Positions 7,793 through 16,482 of a stretch of 42,868 nt of DNA are shown here, piece by piece. A model generated the notes under the pieces. It did no database searches and was not told where the DNA came from. It saw nothing but the letters and a program-made list of their open reading frames with translations. Numbering within the stretch: position 1 is the first letter of the stretch; each line of letters starts with the position of its first letter. Origin of the DNA: Fimivicinus intestinavium (GTDB taxonomy: Bacteria > Bacillota > Clostridia > Oscillospirales > Acutalibacteraceae); contig DVKY01000068.1 of the NCBI GenBank assembly GCA_018715765.1, positions 1 to 42,868 on the forward strand, given 5' to 3'. The position numbers were made by a program, and so were the translations under genes.

Positions 7793-10060
7793 TTATGAGC
7801 GATCCACCTTTAAAACGCCGCTGATTTTTGCCACTTTCGCCATCACGCTGCGCAGATGCTCCACGCCGTCCACCGTGATCGTCATGGTCAGCGTGCAGCG
7901 GCCGTCCTTTAATTCGCGCGTGTTCATGGAATGGATCATGACATGCATGTTGGCAAGCAGGCCGGAAACGTCCGCAAGCAACCCTACGCGATCCAGGCAG
8001 GTGATAAGCAGGGAGGATTTAAATTCCTCCTTCACATTTTTATCCCAATAAGCGGTGATCCACCGCTCCGGCTCGTTGCACAGGGCGATCACCTGCGGTA
8101 CGTTCGTGCAATCCCGCTTGTGGATAGACACGCCGTGGCCGCGTGTGATGAAGCCTATAATTTGATCGCCCGGCAGCGGGCTGCAGCAGCGCGCAAACTT
8201 AATCAGGCAGTTGTCAATCCCCTCCACGATCACGCCCTCGCTGCTCCTGACACGTTTCTTCGGCGGCGTGATGACAACCTCAGGCGGTCGATCCGCTTTA
8301 ATCAGCTTGTAGTAGGCTTCCTTGATGGCAGGCATCATGCGCTGGATGGAGATGCCTCCGTAACCGATAGCGGCATAGAAATCCTCCATGGAGTTGCAAT
8401 GCTGCCGCTCTGCAAGCTTCTGCAAAAACTCCTTGAGCGCATCGTCTGTCAGGCGGATATTATTGCGCCGGAATTCCCGCTCAAGCTCCGCCTTGCCCTC
8501 GGCAATATTCTCCTCCCGTTTCTCCTTTTTGTACCAGGCGCGGATTTTGCCGCGCGCCTCACTGGTGCGCACGATCTTCAGCCAATCCCGGCTTGGGCCT
8601 TTGCCAGGCTGCGCCGAGGTGAGCACCTCGACAATCTCGCCGGTTTTTACCTGATAATCGAGCGGGACGATCCTGCCGTCTACCTTTGCGCCCACCATGC
8701 GGTTGCCCACGGCAGAGTGGATGGCATAGGCGAAATCGATGACCGTTGCGCCGCTGGGGAGGTTGATCACATCGCCGCGCGGCGTAAAGACGAACACATC
8801 GTCCGGCACGAGGTCGCTTTTGATCGTCTGGACGATATCCTCCACATTTTCGCTGTCCTTCTGGTTTTCAAGCAGCTGGCGGATCCATGCAAGCCGCTCC
8901 TCAAATTTATCCTTGCCGGACATGCCAAGCTTATATTTCCAGTGCGCGGCGATGCCGTACTCCGCTGTGTAGTGCATTTCCCAAGTGCGGATCTGCACCT
9001 CAAACGGCACGCCCTCCTTGCCGATAACGGTTGTGTGGAGGGATTGATACATATTCGGCTTCGGCGTGGAGATATAATCCTTGAAGCGGCCCGGGATCGG
9101 GCGGAACATATCGTGAATGATGCCCAGGCAGTTATAGCAGTCGATTACGGAATCGACAATGATGCGCACAGCGTAGATATCATAAATCTCATCGAAGTTA
9201 TGATTCTGCATATACATTTTGCGGTAGATGCCGTGCACGCTTTTGATGCGGCCGTCAATGTGCGCGCCGGGCACAACCTGATCGACGCGCGCCTGGATGC
9301 GGGCCTTAATTTCCTCCAAAAATTCCCGCCGCGCGTTGCCCTGCAACTGGATGGATTCCTCAATCTCGTGGTAGGCAACCGGGTCGAGATAGCTGATGGC
9401 AAGATCCTCCAGCTCCTCCTTGATGGCGCGGATACCGAGCCTGTGCGCGATGGGAGCGTAGATTTCCAGCGTTTCCAGCGCCGTATCGCGCCGTTTTTGC
9501 GGCGGCTTAAAATTCAGCGTGCGCATATTGTGTAGGCGGTCCGCCAGCTTGATGATGATAACGCGGATATCCTGCGACATTGCCAGCAGCATCTTGCGGA
9601 TATTCTCCGCCTGCTGCTCCTCCTTGGTGGAGAGCGGCACCTTGCCCAGCTTGGTCACGCCGTCCACGAGGTAGGCCACAGCTTTGCCGAACTTGGCCGT
9701 GATATCCTCCAACGTTTCATCCGTATCCTCCACCACATCGTGCAGCAGCGCGGCGATAACGGATTCCTGATCCATCCCCATCTCCGCGAGGATACGCGCC
9801 ACACAGATGGGGTGGATGATATAGGGCTCCCCGGAATAGCGCAGCTGGCCCTCATGCGCCTGGCGGGCGAGGGCATAGGCTTTATCAACCTGGGCAATCT
9901 CCGCATCGGTGAAGCTTTTGGCCAGCAGCTCCCGCAAGGGGGCATAGCCGTCGCCCGCCTTGGGCGCGGCCGGCTGCGTCTCTGGCTTTGCGGCGTTATC
10001 CCGAATCACCGGCAGGCTGCCGTGCAGCTCCGTGTTAAGCGTCTCTTTTGGCTGTGCCAT
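7793..10060 (-). CDS. rel: Bifunctional (p)ppGpp synthetase/hydrolase Rel
   Basis: This 755-residue long RelA/SpoT homologue makes and degrades the stringent-response alarmone. An HD hydrolase domain holds H83 and H107-D108 (LLHDVVEDT). The synthetase domain carries RFKDY at 325-329, the RxKD form found in bifunctional enzymes rather than the ExDD form of RelA-only synthetases. A TGS domain (about 420-482, VFTPRGDVINLPSG) and a C-terminal ACT domain (about 680-755) follow. Both catalytic halves look intact. AGGAGG lies eight bases before ATG 10060, and the start overlaps the end of recJ by 26 bases. An acidic/Pro-rich 35-residue N-terminal extension precedes the HD domain. Confidence 0.96.
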   Translation of the reverse strand: MAQPKETLNTELHGSLPVIRDNAAKPETQPAAPKAGDGYAPLRELLAKSFTDAEIAQVDKAYALARQAHEGQLRYSGEPYIIHPICVARILAEMGMDQESVIAALLHDVVEDTDETLEDITAKFGKAVAYLVDGVTKLGKVPLSTKEEQQAENIRKMLLAMSQDIRVIIIKLADRLHNMRTLNFKPPQKRRDTALETLEIYAPIAHRLGIRAIKEELEDLAISYLDPVAYHEIEESIQLQGNARREFLEEIKARIQARVDQVVPGAHIDGRIKSVHGIYRKMYMQNHNFDEIYDIYAVRIIVDSVIDCYNCLGIIHDMFRPIPGRFKDYISTPKPNMYQSLHTTVIGKEGVPFEVQIRTWEMHYTAEYGIAAHWKYKLGMSGKDKFEERLAWIRQLLENQKDSENVEDIVQTIKSDLVPDDVFVFTPRGDVINLPSGATVIDFAYAIHSAVGNRMVGAKVDGRIVPLDYQVKTGEIVEVLTSAQPGKGPSRDWLKIVRTSEARGKIRAWYKKEKREENIAEGKAELEREFRRNNIRLTDDALKEFLQKLAERQHCNSMEDFYAAIGYGGISIQRMMPAIKEAYYKLIKADRPPEVVITPPKKRVRSSEGVIVEGIDNCLIKFARCCSPLPGDQIIGFITRGHGVSIHKRDCTNVPQVIALCNEPERWITAYWDKNVKEEFKSSLLITCLDRVGLLADVSGLLANMHVMIHSMNTRELKDGRCTLTMTITVDGVEHLRSVMAKVAKISGVLKVDRS

Positions 10061-12110
10061 CGCTGTCGCCTCCTATTGCCCGCAGGCTCTGCAAAATCTG
10101 GGAATCATCAAGGTTTACTTTTATTGTATCCGGCGGAAGGAGAATATTCCCCTCTTCGGTTTTCTGAATCAGATGGAGCTCCTGCAAAGCGTCCAGAGCA
10201 ACCTGTACCTGGCAGAAATTCCCGCCTTTCCCCATGAGGCGAAGGCAGAGCAGTTCGGCGCCAAAGCGCCAGCCGGCGTGCGCGCGCAGCATGCGGTAAA
10301 GCTGCGCCATCTGCTCCCTGGAGGGCAGCGCCCGCCGCGCCTGCTCCATCGTATGCAGCTCTCCGCGGCGGTACGCTTCATAAAGCCGTTGAGACGCGAG
10401 CAGCGCGTCCTCATCCATGCCGGAGAGCCGCATGTCATGAACCTGGATAGAGAGATCTGCGCGCCCGCGAAACTCGCTGCGGGAGACCCGCACAGCCAGA
10501 TCGGCCACATCCCCGATCTGATAGGGAAATTCCGCGGGAGAAACGCCAAACCGCACCGCTGTAATCTGCACGCCGCCACGCGAAAAACGCAGGCGCAGAT
10601 GCTTGCCGCCGCCCACCGGCTGCACGGCCTCCAGCCGCATCCGGAACAGGCCGAACAGCGGCTGTGGATTACCTGCGCCAAAGGGCTCGAGCGCGCTGAC
10701 CGCATCCACCATATCCAGCGTGAGATAGACGGGGTTCAGGCGGCAATCCAGCCGCAAGATAGGGTATGGCATGTCCTGCTGCGAGGCATAGGCGTTGATT
10801 GCCTCGCGGAAAGCGTCGATCCCGCCGGCCGAAAGCTCCAGGCCGGCCGCCAGCGTGTGGCCGCCGAAGTGAAGAAGCGTCGCCTGGGAGGCCTTCAGCG
10901 CATCATAGAGGGAAAAGCCCTCTATGCTCCGGCCGGAGCCCTTGGCCTGCGCCCCGTCCGAGGTGAGGACAAAGCTTGGCCGCCCATAGATTTCCACCAG
11001 CCGCGCCGCCACAATGCCGAGCACGCCAGGGTGCCAACCCTCTCCGGCGACGACCAGTACGCGGTCGAAGCGCCGCTGGGGATGTGCATCCAACTGCCGC
11101 TCCACCTCACGAAGGATTTCCTGCTCCGTCTCCTGACGCAGGGCGTTGGCCTGGCAGATCTCCTGCGCGAGGGGCGAGGCTTCCTCTTCATCCTCACTGA
11201 GCAGGAGGCGCAGCGCACGCTGCGCCGAGCCCATGCGGCCCGCCGCATTGATGCGCGGAGCCAATGTGAATGCGATGCTGACGGAGGAGAGAGGCTTATC
11301 CGCCCCTCCCGCCTGTGCGCGCAGTGCTGAAAGGCCGGGGCGGGCGCCCGCATTGATGCGGGCAAGGCCGCGGCGTACCAGACGGCGGTTTTCCCCGCGG
11401 AGGGGGACGACGTCCGCAATTGTGCCCAGCGCCGCAAGATCGGCATAATCATCAAAAAGAGGCTCCGCATCCCCCTCCAGCGCTGCGGCCAGATAAAATG
11501 CAACCCCCACGCCGGACAGATCGCGGAAGGGACAGCTGCAATCCTTCCGGTGCGCATCGATAACAGCCACGGCACGCGGCAGGGCTTCCCCCGCCTGGTG
11601 GTGATCTGTGATGATAAGCTCCAGCCCCAGCGAGGCGGCATATTCCACCTCCTCCAGCGCGCTGATCCCGTTATCGACTGTAATAATCAGCTTCGCGCCG
11701 CACGCCGCCATGTCGTCAATGGAGGAACGGTGCAGGCCGTAGCCGTCCGTCTCCCGCTCGGGAATGGCATAAAAAACGTCCGCACCCTGTGACTCCAGGT
11801 AGGAATACAATAGCGCCGTTGCAGTCACGCCGTCCGCATCGTAATCCCCATAGACAGCGATTCGCTCATAATGCTCCAGAGCTGCCCGGATACGGGCAAC
11901 CGCCTTGCCCATATCCGGCAGGCACAGTGGGTCAAAGGCCTCCGAAGCGTCTTCATCCAGAAAGCTGCGCGCCTGTTCCGGCGTCTGCACGCCGCGGGAG
12001 ACGAGCAGCAGCGCTGCGAACGGATCCAGCCCGCAGGCTTCGGCCAGGGAGGCCGCGCAGTCCTTATCATATTGCGCAATGCACCACTTTTTGCGGCTCA
12101 AACACACCAT
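10035..12110 (-). CDS. recJ: Single-stranded-DNA-specific exonuclease RecJ
   Basis: This 691-residue DHH-family 5'-3' exonuclease acts in recombination and mismatch or base-excision repair. Visible motifs are GDYDADG (88-94, motif I), TVDNG with D146, ITDHH (D169-H170-H171) and GVGVAFYLAAAL. GGHTLAAGLEL marks the DHHA1 domain, and an OB-fold region follows. A roughly 110-residue C-terminal tail is extra to the core. ATG 12110 lies very close to its AGAAGGGA box, so TTG at codon 4 (12101), giving the more typical N-terminus (M)SRKKW, is a reasonable alternative. First gene of the minus-strand operon; overlaps rel by 26 bases. Confidence 0.94.
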   Translation of the reverse strand: MVCLSRKKWCIAQYDKDCAASLAEACGLDPFAALLLVSRGVQTPEQARSFLDEDASEAFDPLCLPDMGKAVARIRAALEHYERIAVYGDYDADGVTATALLYSYLESQGADVFYAIPERETDGYGLHRSSIDDMAACGAKLIITVDNGISALEEVEYAASLGLELIITDHHQAGEALPRAVAVIDAHRKDCSCPFRDLSGVGVAFYLAAALEGDAEPLFDDYADLAALGTIADVVPLRGENRRLVRRGLARINAGARPGLSALRAQAGGADKPLSSVSIAFTLAPRINAAGRMGSAQRALRLLLSEDEEEASPLAQEICQANALRQETEQEILREVERQLDAHPQRRFDRVLVVAGEGWHPGVLGIVAARLVEIYGRPSFVLTSDGAQAKGSGRSIEGFSLYDALKASQATLLHFGGHTLAAGLELSAGGIDAFREAINAYASQQDMPYPILRLDCRLNPVYLTLDMVDAVSALEPFGAGNPQPLFGLFRMRLEAVQPVGGGKHLRLRFSRGGVQITAVRFGVSPAEFPYQIGDVADLAVRVSRSEFRGRADLSIQVHDMRLSGMDEDALLASQRLYEAYRRGELHTMEQARRALPSREQMAQLYRMLRAHAGWRFGAELLCLRLMGKGGNFCQVQVALDALQELHLIQKTEEGNILLPPDTIKVNLDDSQILQSLRAIGGDSDGTAKRDA

Positions 12111-12127
12111 TCCCTTCTATTCCCTTT

Positions 12128-12156
12128 ATTGTAGCATTAAACACACGTGGATTCAA
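12128..12156 (-). promoter_or_regulatory. Sigma-A-type promoter for recJ-rel-crcB-rsuA operon
   Basis: On the minus strand, TTGAAT (12156-12151) and TACAAT (12133-12128) are 17 bases apart, with TG one base before the -10 (extended -10). The -10 ends 17 bases before the recJ start, so the leader is very short. This is the only clear promoter seen for the five-gene run. Confidence 0.65.
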
Positions 12157-12269
12157 CAAAAATTCGGGAAATCCGGGACTCCTTTCCTTAGCGGTGCAAT
12201 GGACGACGGGTTGGCGTATGCGGCAGAGTGGCCCCGTGTTTTAAAGAGGAGGCAGAAACGAATGGGGAT

Positions 12270-12302
12270 GTAAAAAAGAGAAAGATTGGCGCGGAGCGTG
12301 CC
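12270..12302 (-). terminator. Possible terminator of the 12.3-12.9 kb lipoprotein gene
   Basis: On the minus strand, a short imperfect hairpin (GGCACG/CGCGCC, one mismatch, three-base loop, 12302-12288) is followed by a T/C-rich run ending in six T. It is weak but sensibly placed after the lipoprotein stop codon. The rest of 12157-12318 holds no recognised feature. Confidence 0.35.
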
Positions 12303-12318
12303 GTTGCAGACAGAGCGG

Positions 12319-12906
12319 TCATGCTGCCTCCGTGCCGGAGGCAGAAGCCTGCGCCGATTGAGGGGCGGAGAGGGCTGCCGTTTCCTCTGAGGAAGCGCTG
12401 TCCGTTCGGGTGATGGTAAATTTTTGCCCCAGCGCGACAGGCTCCTGCTCCAGCCGGAAGCCGTTCCACTCGTAGGGGGACGTGCCGGGGGAAGCGGCTG
12501 TGCCAAGCATGCCGGCCTGTTTCAGCGCCTCTTCACAGGCTTGCGCGTCTTCTCCGGTAAAAGCCTGCGTTATACGGGATTGGAGCGCAGCGAAATAGGC
12601 GTCGTCCTTCGCCGCCTCCAGGCGCGCATAGAGAAGCGAGCATGCATGAAGCGCAGCGGTTTCTCTGTCGATCGACAGGATCAGCAGATAGGTTTCCCCC
12701 TCGGTGGGGGAGAGAAAATAAGCATGCCCGATGAACGCTTCTTCCTCCTTTGCCAGCGCATCGGATGCCTGTAGCTGCTGCGCTCCGTCCAGCGCGTTAT
12801 AGCGTTCCAGAAAGGTTTCCTCGGTCAGAGGGCTTGCGCCGGAACAGGCGCAGAGCAGGCAGCACAGTGCGGGCAGGCAAAGGATCACAGCAAAAAAATG
12901 TTTCAT
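12319..12906 (-). CDS. Hypothetical lipoprotein
   Basis: This 195-residue protein starts with a lipoprotein signal (MKHFFAVILCLPALCCLLCAC, with the lipobox LLCAC near residue 21). The mature part contains EETFLERYNAL and an alternating hydrophobic stretch, AYFLSPTEGETYLLILSID, then a Ser/Ala/Glu-rich tail. No family was recognised. A GTG at 12945 would extend it, but the signal peptide argues for ATG 12906; an AGGAG sits about 12 bases upstream, a long spacing. It appears monocistronic and divergent from the purine operon. It is probably anchored on the outer face of the membrane; function unknown. Confidence 0.7.
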   Translation of the reverse strand: MKHFFAVILCLPALCCLLCACSGASPLTEETFLERYNALDGAQQLQASDALAKEEEAFIGHAYFLSPTEGETYLLILSIDRETAALHACSLLYARLEAAKDDAYFAALQSRITQAFTGEDAQACEEALKQAGMLGTAASPGTSPYEWNGFRLEQEPVALGQKFTITRTDSASSEETAALSAPQSAQASASGTEAA

Positions 12907-12945
12907 AGCTTTCGGTTGGCTCCTCTCATAGCGGATTGTATGCAC

Positions 12946-13182
12946 CGGTGTACCAAGGGAAGCGGCGCTGCCCCGCAGCCCGGCCAGGCGCTGCGTTTTG
13001 CGGCTCTGCCTGAAGGGCCGGAGCGGTTGACGGAGCTTTCAGTCAATGGCGGTTACCAAACTGAAAATCGCTGCTGCTCTCTGCGCATGGATGCCGGCTT
13101 GTCATAATATACAAAATAAGCAAATGTGCGATCTGTATTCCTCAATATATATGTAGAAAAACTTTTTTACAGTCGGATGGAC
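12946..13182. other. Gene-free region between divergent lipoprotein gene and purine promoter
   Basis: The left part is GC-rich; the right part from about 13100 becomes AT-rich, with a run of TATATAT, typical of sequence upstream of a strong promoter. No ORF with a ribosome-binding site, no RNA gene and no clear minus-strand promoter was found, apart from an isolated ATTGTA (12935-12940) that would give TACAAT on the minus strand. Confidence 0.5.
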
Positions 13183-13211
13183 TTGCTTTTTTTTTTCGAT
13201 TGCCCTAGAAT
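13183..13211 (+). promoter_or_regulatory. Promoter of the purine operon
   Basis: TTGCTT (13183-13188) and TAGAAT (13206-13211) are separated by exactly 17 bases. The spacer begins with a T-run. Transcription would start near 13218, giving a leader of about 195 nt before purE. Confidence 0.6.
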
Positions 13212-13247
13212 TTAAGTGTTCAGATTATACAGAATGGAGAGGACGGT

Positions 13248-13334
13248 ATGAAGAGGACAGGCATGCCTCTGCTTATTTGCACCTCCTGCAAGGGGGTTGG
13301 CTGCGCCTGCGTACCGTCTGGCAGGCAAAAATGA
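13248..13334 (+). CDS. Possible leader peptide, 28 residues, Cys-rich
   Basis: ATG 13248 follows GGAGAGGACGGT and opens a 28-codon frame ending in TGA at 13332-13334. It lies inside the purine leader and upstream of the terminator hairpin. The peptide contains CTSCKGVGCAC, four cysteines in eleven residues, preceded by a short hydrophobic stretch. Its start codon overlaps the 5' strand of the leader's long-range stem, so translation and folding would be mutually exclusive. It may be a leader peptide used for attenuation, a small protein in its own right, or a chance ORF. Confidence 0.3.
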   Translation: MKRTGMPLLICTSCKGVGCACVPSGRQK

Positions 13335-13346
13335 ACAATTCGGCTG

Positions 13347-13382
13347 GCTGTGGCGCTTTGCGCGGCAGCTATTTTATTTTTT
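13347..13382 (+). terminator. Intrinsic terminator/attenuator upstream of purE
   Basis: GCTG-TG-GCGC pairs with GCGC-GG-CAGC around a TTT loop (13347-13356 with 13360-13369; one G-G mismatch and one G-U). TATTTTATTTTTT follows directly. It lies between the purine promoter and purE, 29 bases before the purE start, which is the arrangement of a transcription attenuator. Confidence 0.65.
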
Positions 13383-13411
13383 GGAAATGAAGAAGGAGTG
13401 CTGAACAATTT

Positions 13412-13909
13412 ATGAAGAAGGTTGCAGTTATCATGGGCAGCGACAGCGATCTGCCTATCGTCAGCGCGGCAATCAAAAAGCTGCGCTATTTCGGCGTGGA
13501 GGTAGAAACGCACGTGATGAGCGCGCACCGCACCCCGTCCGCTGCCGCTGATTTTGCCGCGAAGGCAAAAGAGAACGGCTTCGGCGTCATCATTGCGGCA
13601 GCCGGCAAGGCGGCGCATCTTGGCGGCGTGCTGGCGGCGCATACAACGCTGCCTGTCATCGGCATCCCGGTGAAATCCTCTACGCTCGACGGCCTTGACG
13701 CCCTGCTTGCCACCGTACAAATGCCCTCCGGCATCCCTGTAGCGACCGTTGCCATCGACGGTGCGGAGAATGCGGCCATTCTGGCCGTGCAGATGCTGGC
13801 CATCGCAGACGAGGGCCTTGCACAGAAGCTTGCCCAGATGAAGGAGGATATGGCGCAGAAGGTGCTGGAAAAGGATGCCGCCCTGCAGCTCAAGGCGGCC
13901 GCGCTTTGA
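13412..13909 (+). CDS. purE: N5-carboxyaminoimidazole ribonucleotide mutase PurE
   Basis: This 165-residue PurE moves the carboxyl group to form CAIR in de novo purine synthesis, or carboxylates AIR directly if class II. MGSDSDLP (8-15), SAHRTP (37-42) and the loop AAAGKAAHLGGVLAAH are conserved active-site segments. GAAGGAG precedes the ATG. No purK lies in the window, so class I versus class II chemistry cannot be settled by context. It is the first gene of the operon after the structured leader, 43 bases before purF; purC is not between them. Confidence 0.94.
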   Translation: MKKVAVIMGSDSDLPIVSAAIKKLRYFGVEVETHVMSAHRTPSAAADFAAKAKENGFGVIIAAAGKAAHLGGVLAAHTTLPVIGIPVKSSTLDGLDALLATVQMPSGIPVATVAIDGAENAAILAVQMLAIADEGLAQKLAQMKEDMAQKVLEKDAALQLKAAAL

Positions 13910-13952
13910 TCGCTTCATCCATTATTTACCCTATTAATCAGGAGGAACTGCA

Positions 13953-15398
13953 ATGTTTGACAAGCCTCATGAGGAATGCGGTGTTTTTGGGATTTACAAC
14001 AAAAACCATTTTAACGCCGTGCATTTGACGTATCTGGCGCTGTATGCCCTGCAGCACAGGGGCCAGATCAGCTGTGGAATCGCCATTAACCGCGGCGGCG
14101 TAGTCGATTACCACTGCGACCTTGGGATTGTGCCGGATGTTTTCGATGCGGATACGCTCCAGAAGCTCTCCAAGGATGGGGGAGGGGATATCTGCATCGG
14201 CCATGTGCGCTATTCGCCCGGCGGCATGTCGGAGCGTGCGAACTCTCAGCCCCTTGTGATGCGTTATGCCAAGGGGACGATTGCAATTGCAAACAATGGC
14301 AGCCTTGTGAATACGAACGAGCTGCGCGGGCCGCTGGAACGGCAGGGAGCGATTTTCCAAACGGATAGCGATGCGGAGATCATTGCGCTGATGATTGCGC
14401 GTGCCCGGCTGGAATCCGGAAGCGTTGAGCAGGCGATCAACCGGGCGATGTCACAGCTCAAAGGGGCCTATTCCTTTGTGCTGACATCCCCCCGCAAGAT
14501 GATCGCAGTGCGCGACCCGCAGGGCTTCCGTCCCCTGTGCATCGGCAAGCTGGAGGATAGCTACATCTTTGCCTCCGAAACCTGCGCGCTCGACAGCCTC
14601 GGCGCGGAATTCGTCCGCGATATTGAACCGGGGGAGATCGTGATTGCGGATGAAAACGGCATTCACAGCATCCGCGACCACTGCGGTCAGAAGAGCTCGC
14701 TGTGCATTTTTGAGCATGTTTATTTTGCGCGGCCTGATTCCGTGATTGATAATGCGAGCGTGCATCTTGCACGCCAGCGCGCAGGCAAATATTTAGCGCG
14801 CGAATACCCCGTGGAGGCCGATCTTGTCGCAGGCGTGCCGGATTCCGGGTTGGACGCCGCCATCGGCTATGCGAATGAATCCGGTATCCCCTATGGTATG
14901 TGCTTCATTAAAAACCGCTATGTCGGCCGGACCTTCATTCAGGATTCACAGGAGCAGCGCGAGCGCAGCGTGCGCATTAAGCTCAACCCCCTGCGCGCGG
15001 CGGTTGACGGCAAGCGCGTGGTGCTGGTGGATGACTCGATTGTGCGCGGCACAACCAGCGCGCATATCATTGAGCTGCTGCGCAAGGCGGGCGCAAAAGA
15101 GGTGCATATGCGCATCTCTTCCCCTCCGTTTCTGCACCCCTGCTACTTCGGCACGGATATCAGCTCGCGGGAATATCTGATCGCCTGCCGGATGAGCATT
15201 GATGAGATCTGCAAGCAGATCGGCGCGGACTCCCTGGGGTATCTCAGCCTGGAGAGCCTGCACAAGATCGCCAGCAGCTCAACCTCCGGTTTCTGCGACG
15301 CGTGCTTTACCGGGAACTACCCGATCGATGTGCCGCAGGAACAGCCGGAGGATAAATTCAGCAAAAAGCTCGCTTCCCTTGCGAAGCAGCCAAAATAA
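13953..15398 (+). CDS. purF: Amidophosphoribosyltransferase PurF
   Basis: This 481-residue enzyme catalyses the committed step, PRPP plus glutamine to phosphoribosylamine. The class II glutaminase nucleophile is Cys9 after a short propeptide (MFDKPHEE), as in the Bacillus-type enzyme. The PRPP loop VVLVDDSIVRGTTS lies near residue 355. FCDACFTGNYP near 446-456, with Cys in LCIFEHVYFARPDS and CRMSIDEI, provides the cysteines expected for the 4Fe-4S cluster of the Bacillus-type PurF. Start follows AGGAGG. The 56-base gap to purM holds only its ribosome-binding site. Confidence 0.96.
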   Translation: MFDKPHEECGVFGIYNKNHFNAVHLTYLALYALQHRGQISCGIAINRGGVVDYHCDLGIVPDVFDADTLQKLSKDGGGDICIGHVRYSPGGMSERANSQPLVMRYAKGTIAIANNGSLVNTNELRGPLERQGAIFQTDSDAEIIALMIARARLESGSVEQAINRAMSQLKGAYSFVLTSPRKMIAVRDPQGFRPLCIGKLEDSYIFASETCALDSLGAEFVRDIEPGEIVIADENGIHSIRDHCGQKSSLCIFEHVYFARPDSVIDNASVHLARQRAGKYLAREYPVEADLVAGVPDSGLDAAIGYANESGIPYGMCFIKNRYVGRTFIQDSQEQRERSVRIKLNPLRAAVDGKRVVLVDDSIVRGTTSAHIIELLRKAGAKEVHMRISSPPFLHPCYFGTDISSREYLIACRMSIDEICKQIGADSLGYLSLESLHKIASSSTSGFCDACFTGNYPIDVPQEQPEDKFSKKLASLAKQPK

Positions 15399-15454
15399 AA
15401 ACGACGCTTACGTAGCAGGACACGGCTCGTTTGTTGGGGAAAGGATGGGTTATC

Positions 15455-16482
15455 ATGATGGATAGTTATTCCGACAGCTACCGCGAGGCGGGGGTGGATG
15501 TCACGGCCGGCTACAAGGCGGTGGAGCTGATGAAGCGGCATGTGGCGCGCACGCAAACGCCGGGCGTGCTTTCCGGCATCGGGGGATTTGGCGGCCTGTT
15601 CCAGCCCGATTTGACCGGGATGCGGGAACCGGTGCTCGTCTCCGGGACAGATGGCGTGGGCACCAAGCTGAAATTGGCCTTTATGATGGATAAGCACGAT
15701 ACGGTCGGCATCGACTGCGTCGCCATGTGCGCAAACGACGTGGCCTGTGCGGGCGCACAACCGCTGTTTTTCCTGGATTATGTAGCGGTGGGCAAAAATG
15801 TGCCGGAGCGCGTAGCGCAGATCGTCTCCGGCGTAGCGGAGGGCTGCGTGCAGGCGGGGTGCGCCCTGATCGGCGGTGAAACGGCGGAGATGCCCGGCTT
15901 TTATCCCAAGGAGGAGTATGATCTGGCAGGCTTCTGCGTAGGTCTGGCAGATAAGGCGAAGCTGCTCGACGGCTCTGCTGTAAAGGCGGGGGATGCGCTC
16001 GTCGGCGTGGCATCCTCCGGCGTGCATTCCAACGGCTTCTCCCTGGTGCGCAAGGTATTCAATCTTACGCCGGAGCGGTTGGAGCTCTATATGTATGAAT
16101 TCGGCAAAACGCTGGGCGAGGAGCTGCTTACACCCACACGCATCTATGTGAAGCCTTTGCTTGCGTTGATGCGGCAGGTCAACGTCCATGGCGTTTCCCA
16201 CATCACGGGCGGCGGCTTCTATGAGAATATTCCGCGCATGCTGCCGGAGGGCCTGCGCGCTGTCATTGAGAAGGCAAAGGTGCCGGTGAGGCCGATCTTC
16301 AAGATGATCCAGAGCGAGGGCATCTCTGAGCACGATATGTATAACACCTTTAATATGGGCATCGGCCTTTGCATTGCCGTCTCGGCGGAGCAGGCGGATG
16401 AAGCCATCCGTATCCTCAGGGAAAACGGCGAGGAAGCCTGCATTCTCGGTGAGGTGCGTGAGGGAGAAAAGGGGATCGAGCT

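Larger units (their letters stand above)
13218..13382 (+). promoter_or_regulatory. Structured leader RNA of the purine operon, class not recognised
   Basis: Bases 13241-13250 can pair with 13310-13319 (ten pairs, two G-U), closing a domain with two inner hairpins: AGAGG/CCTCT (13252-13256 with 13266-13270) and ACCTCC/GGGGGT (13281-13286 with 13292-13297). This gives a three-way junction. A competing hairpin uses GCCTGC (13305-13310) and GCAGGC (13321-13326). GCGCC at 13303-13307 could pair with GGCGC in the terminator arm (13352-13356), which would allow antitermination. The layout resembles a riboswitch or attenuator for purine genes. Conserved motifs of the purine, ZTP/pfl and ykkC-type (PRPP, guanidine) classes were not found. 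The fold is by eye only. Confidence 0.45.

Noticed and set aside
7931..9535. Long plus-strand open frame opposite rel
   Set aside because: It is antisense to conserved domains of Rel, has no ribosome-binding site and encodes a His/Arg/Ala-rich, non-family sequence. A GC-rich shadow frame.
9960..11330. Long plus-strand open frame opposite recJ
   Set aside because: Antisense to RecJ catalytic motifs, with shadow-type composition and no expression signals.
13309..13326. Partial likeness of the purine leader to the 3' part of the ZTP (pfl) riboswitch (ACCGTCTGGCA versus a CCGCCTGGGCA-type motif)
   Set aside because: The conserved 5' half (CGTGA...GGCG region) is missing, and the match is in a strand that pairs elsewhere. 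I keep the leader as unclassified.
13218..13346. Guanine/adenine-type purine riboswitch before purE
   Set aside because: It has a three-way junction shape, but the conserved junction sequences (such as the TTTCTAC region) and loop-loop complementarity are not present.
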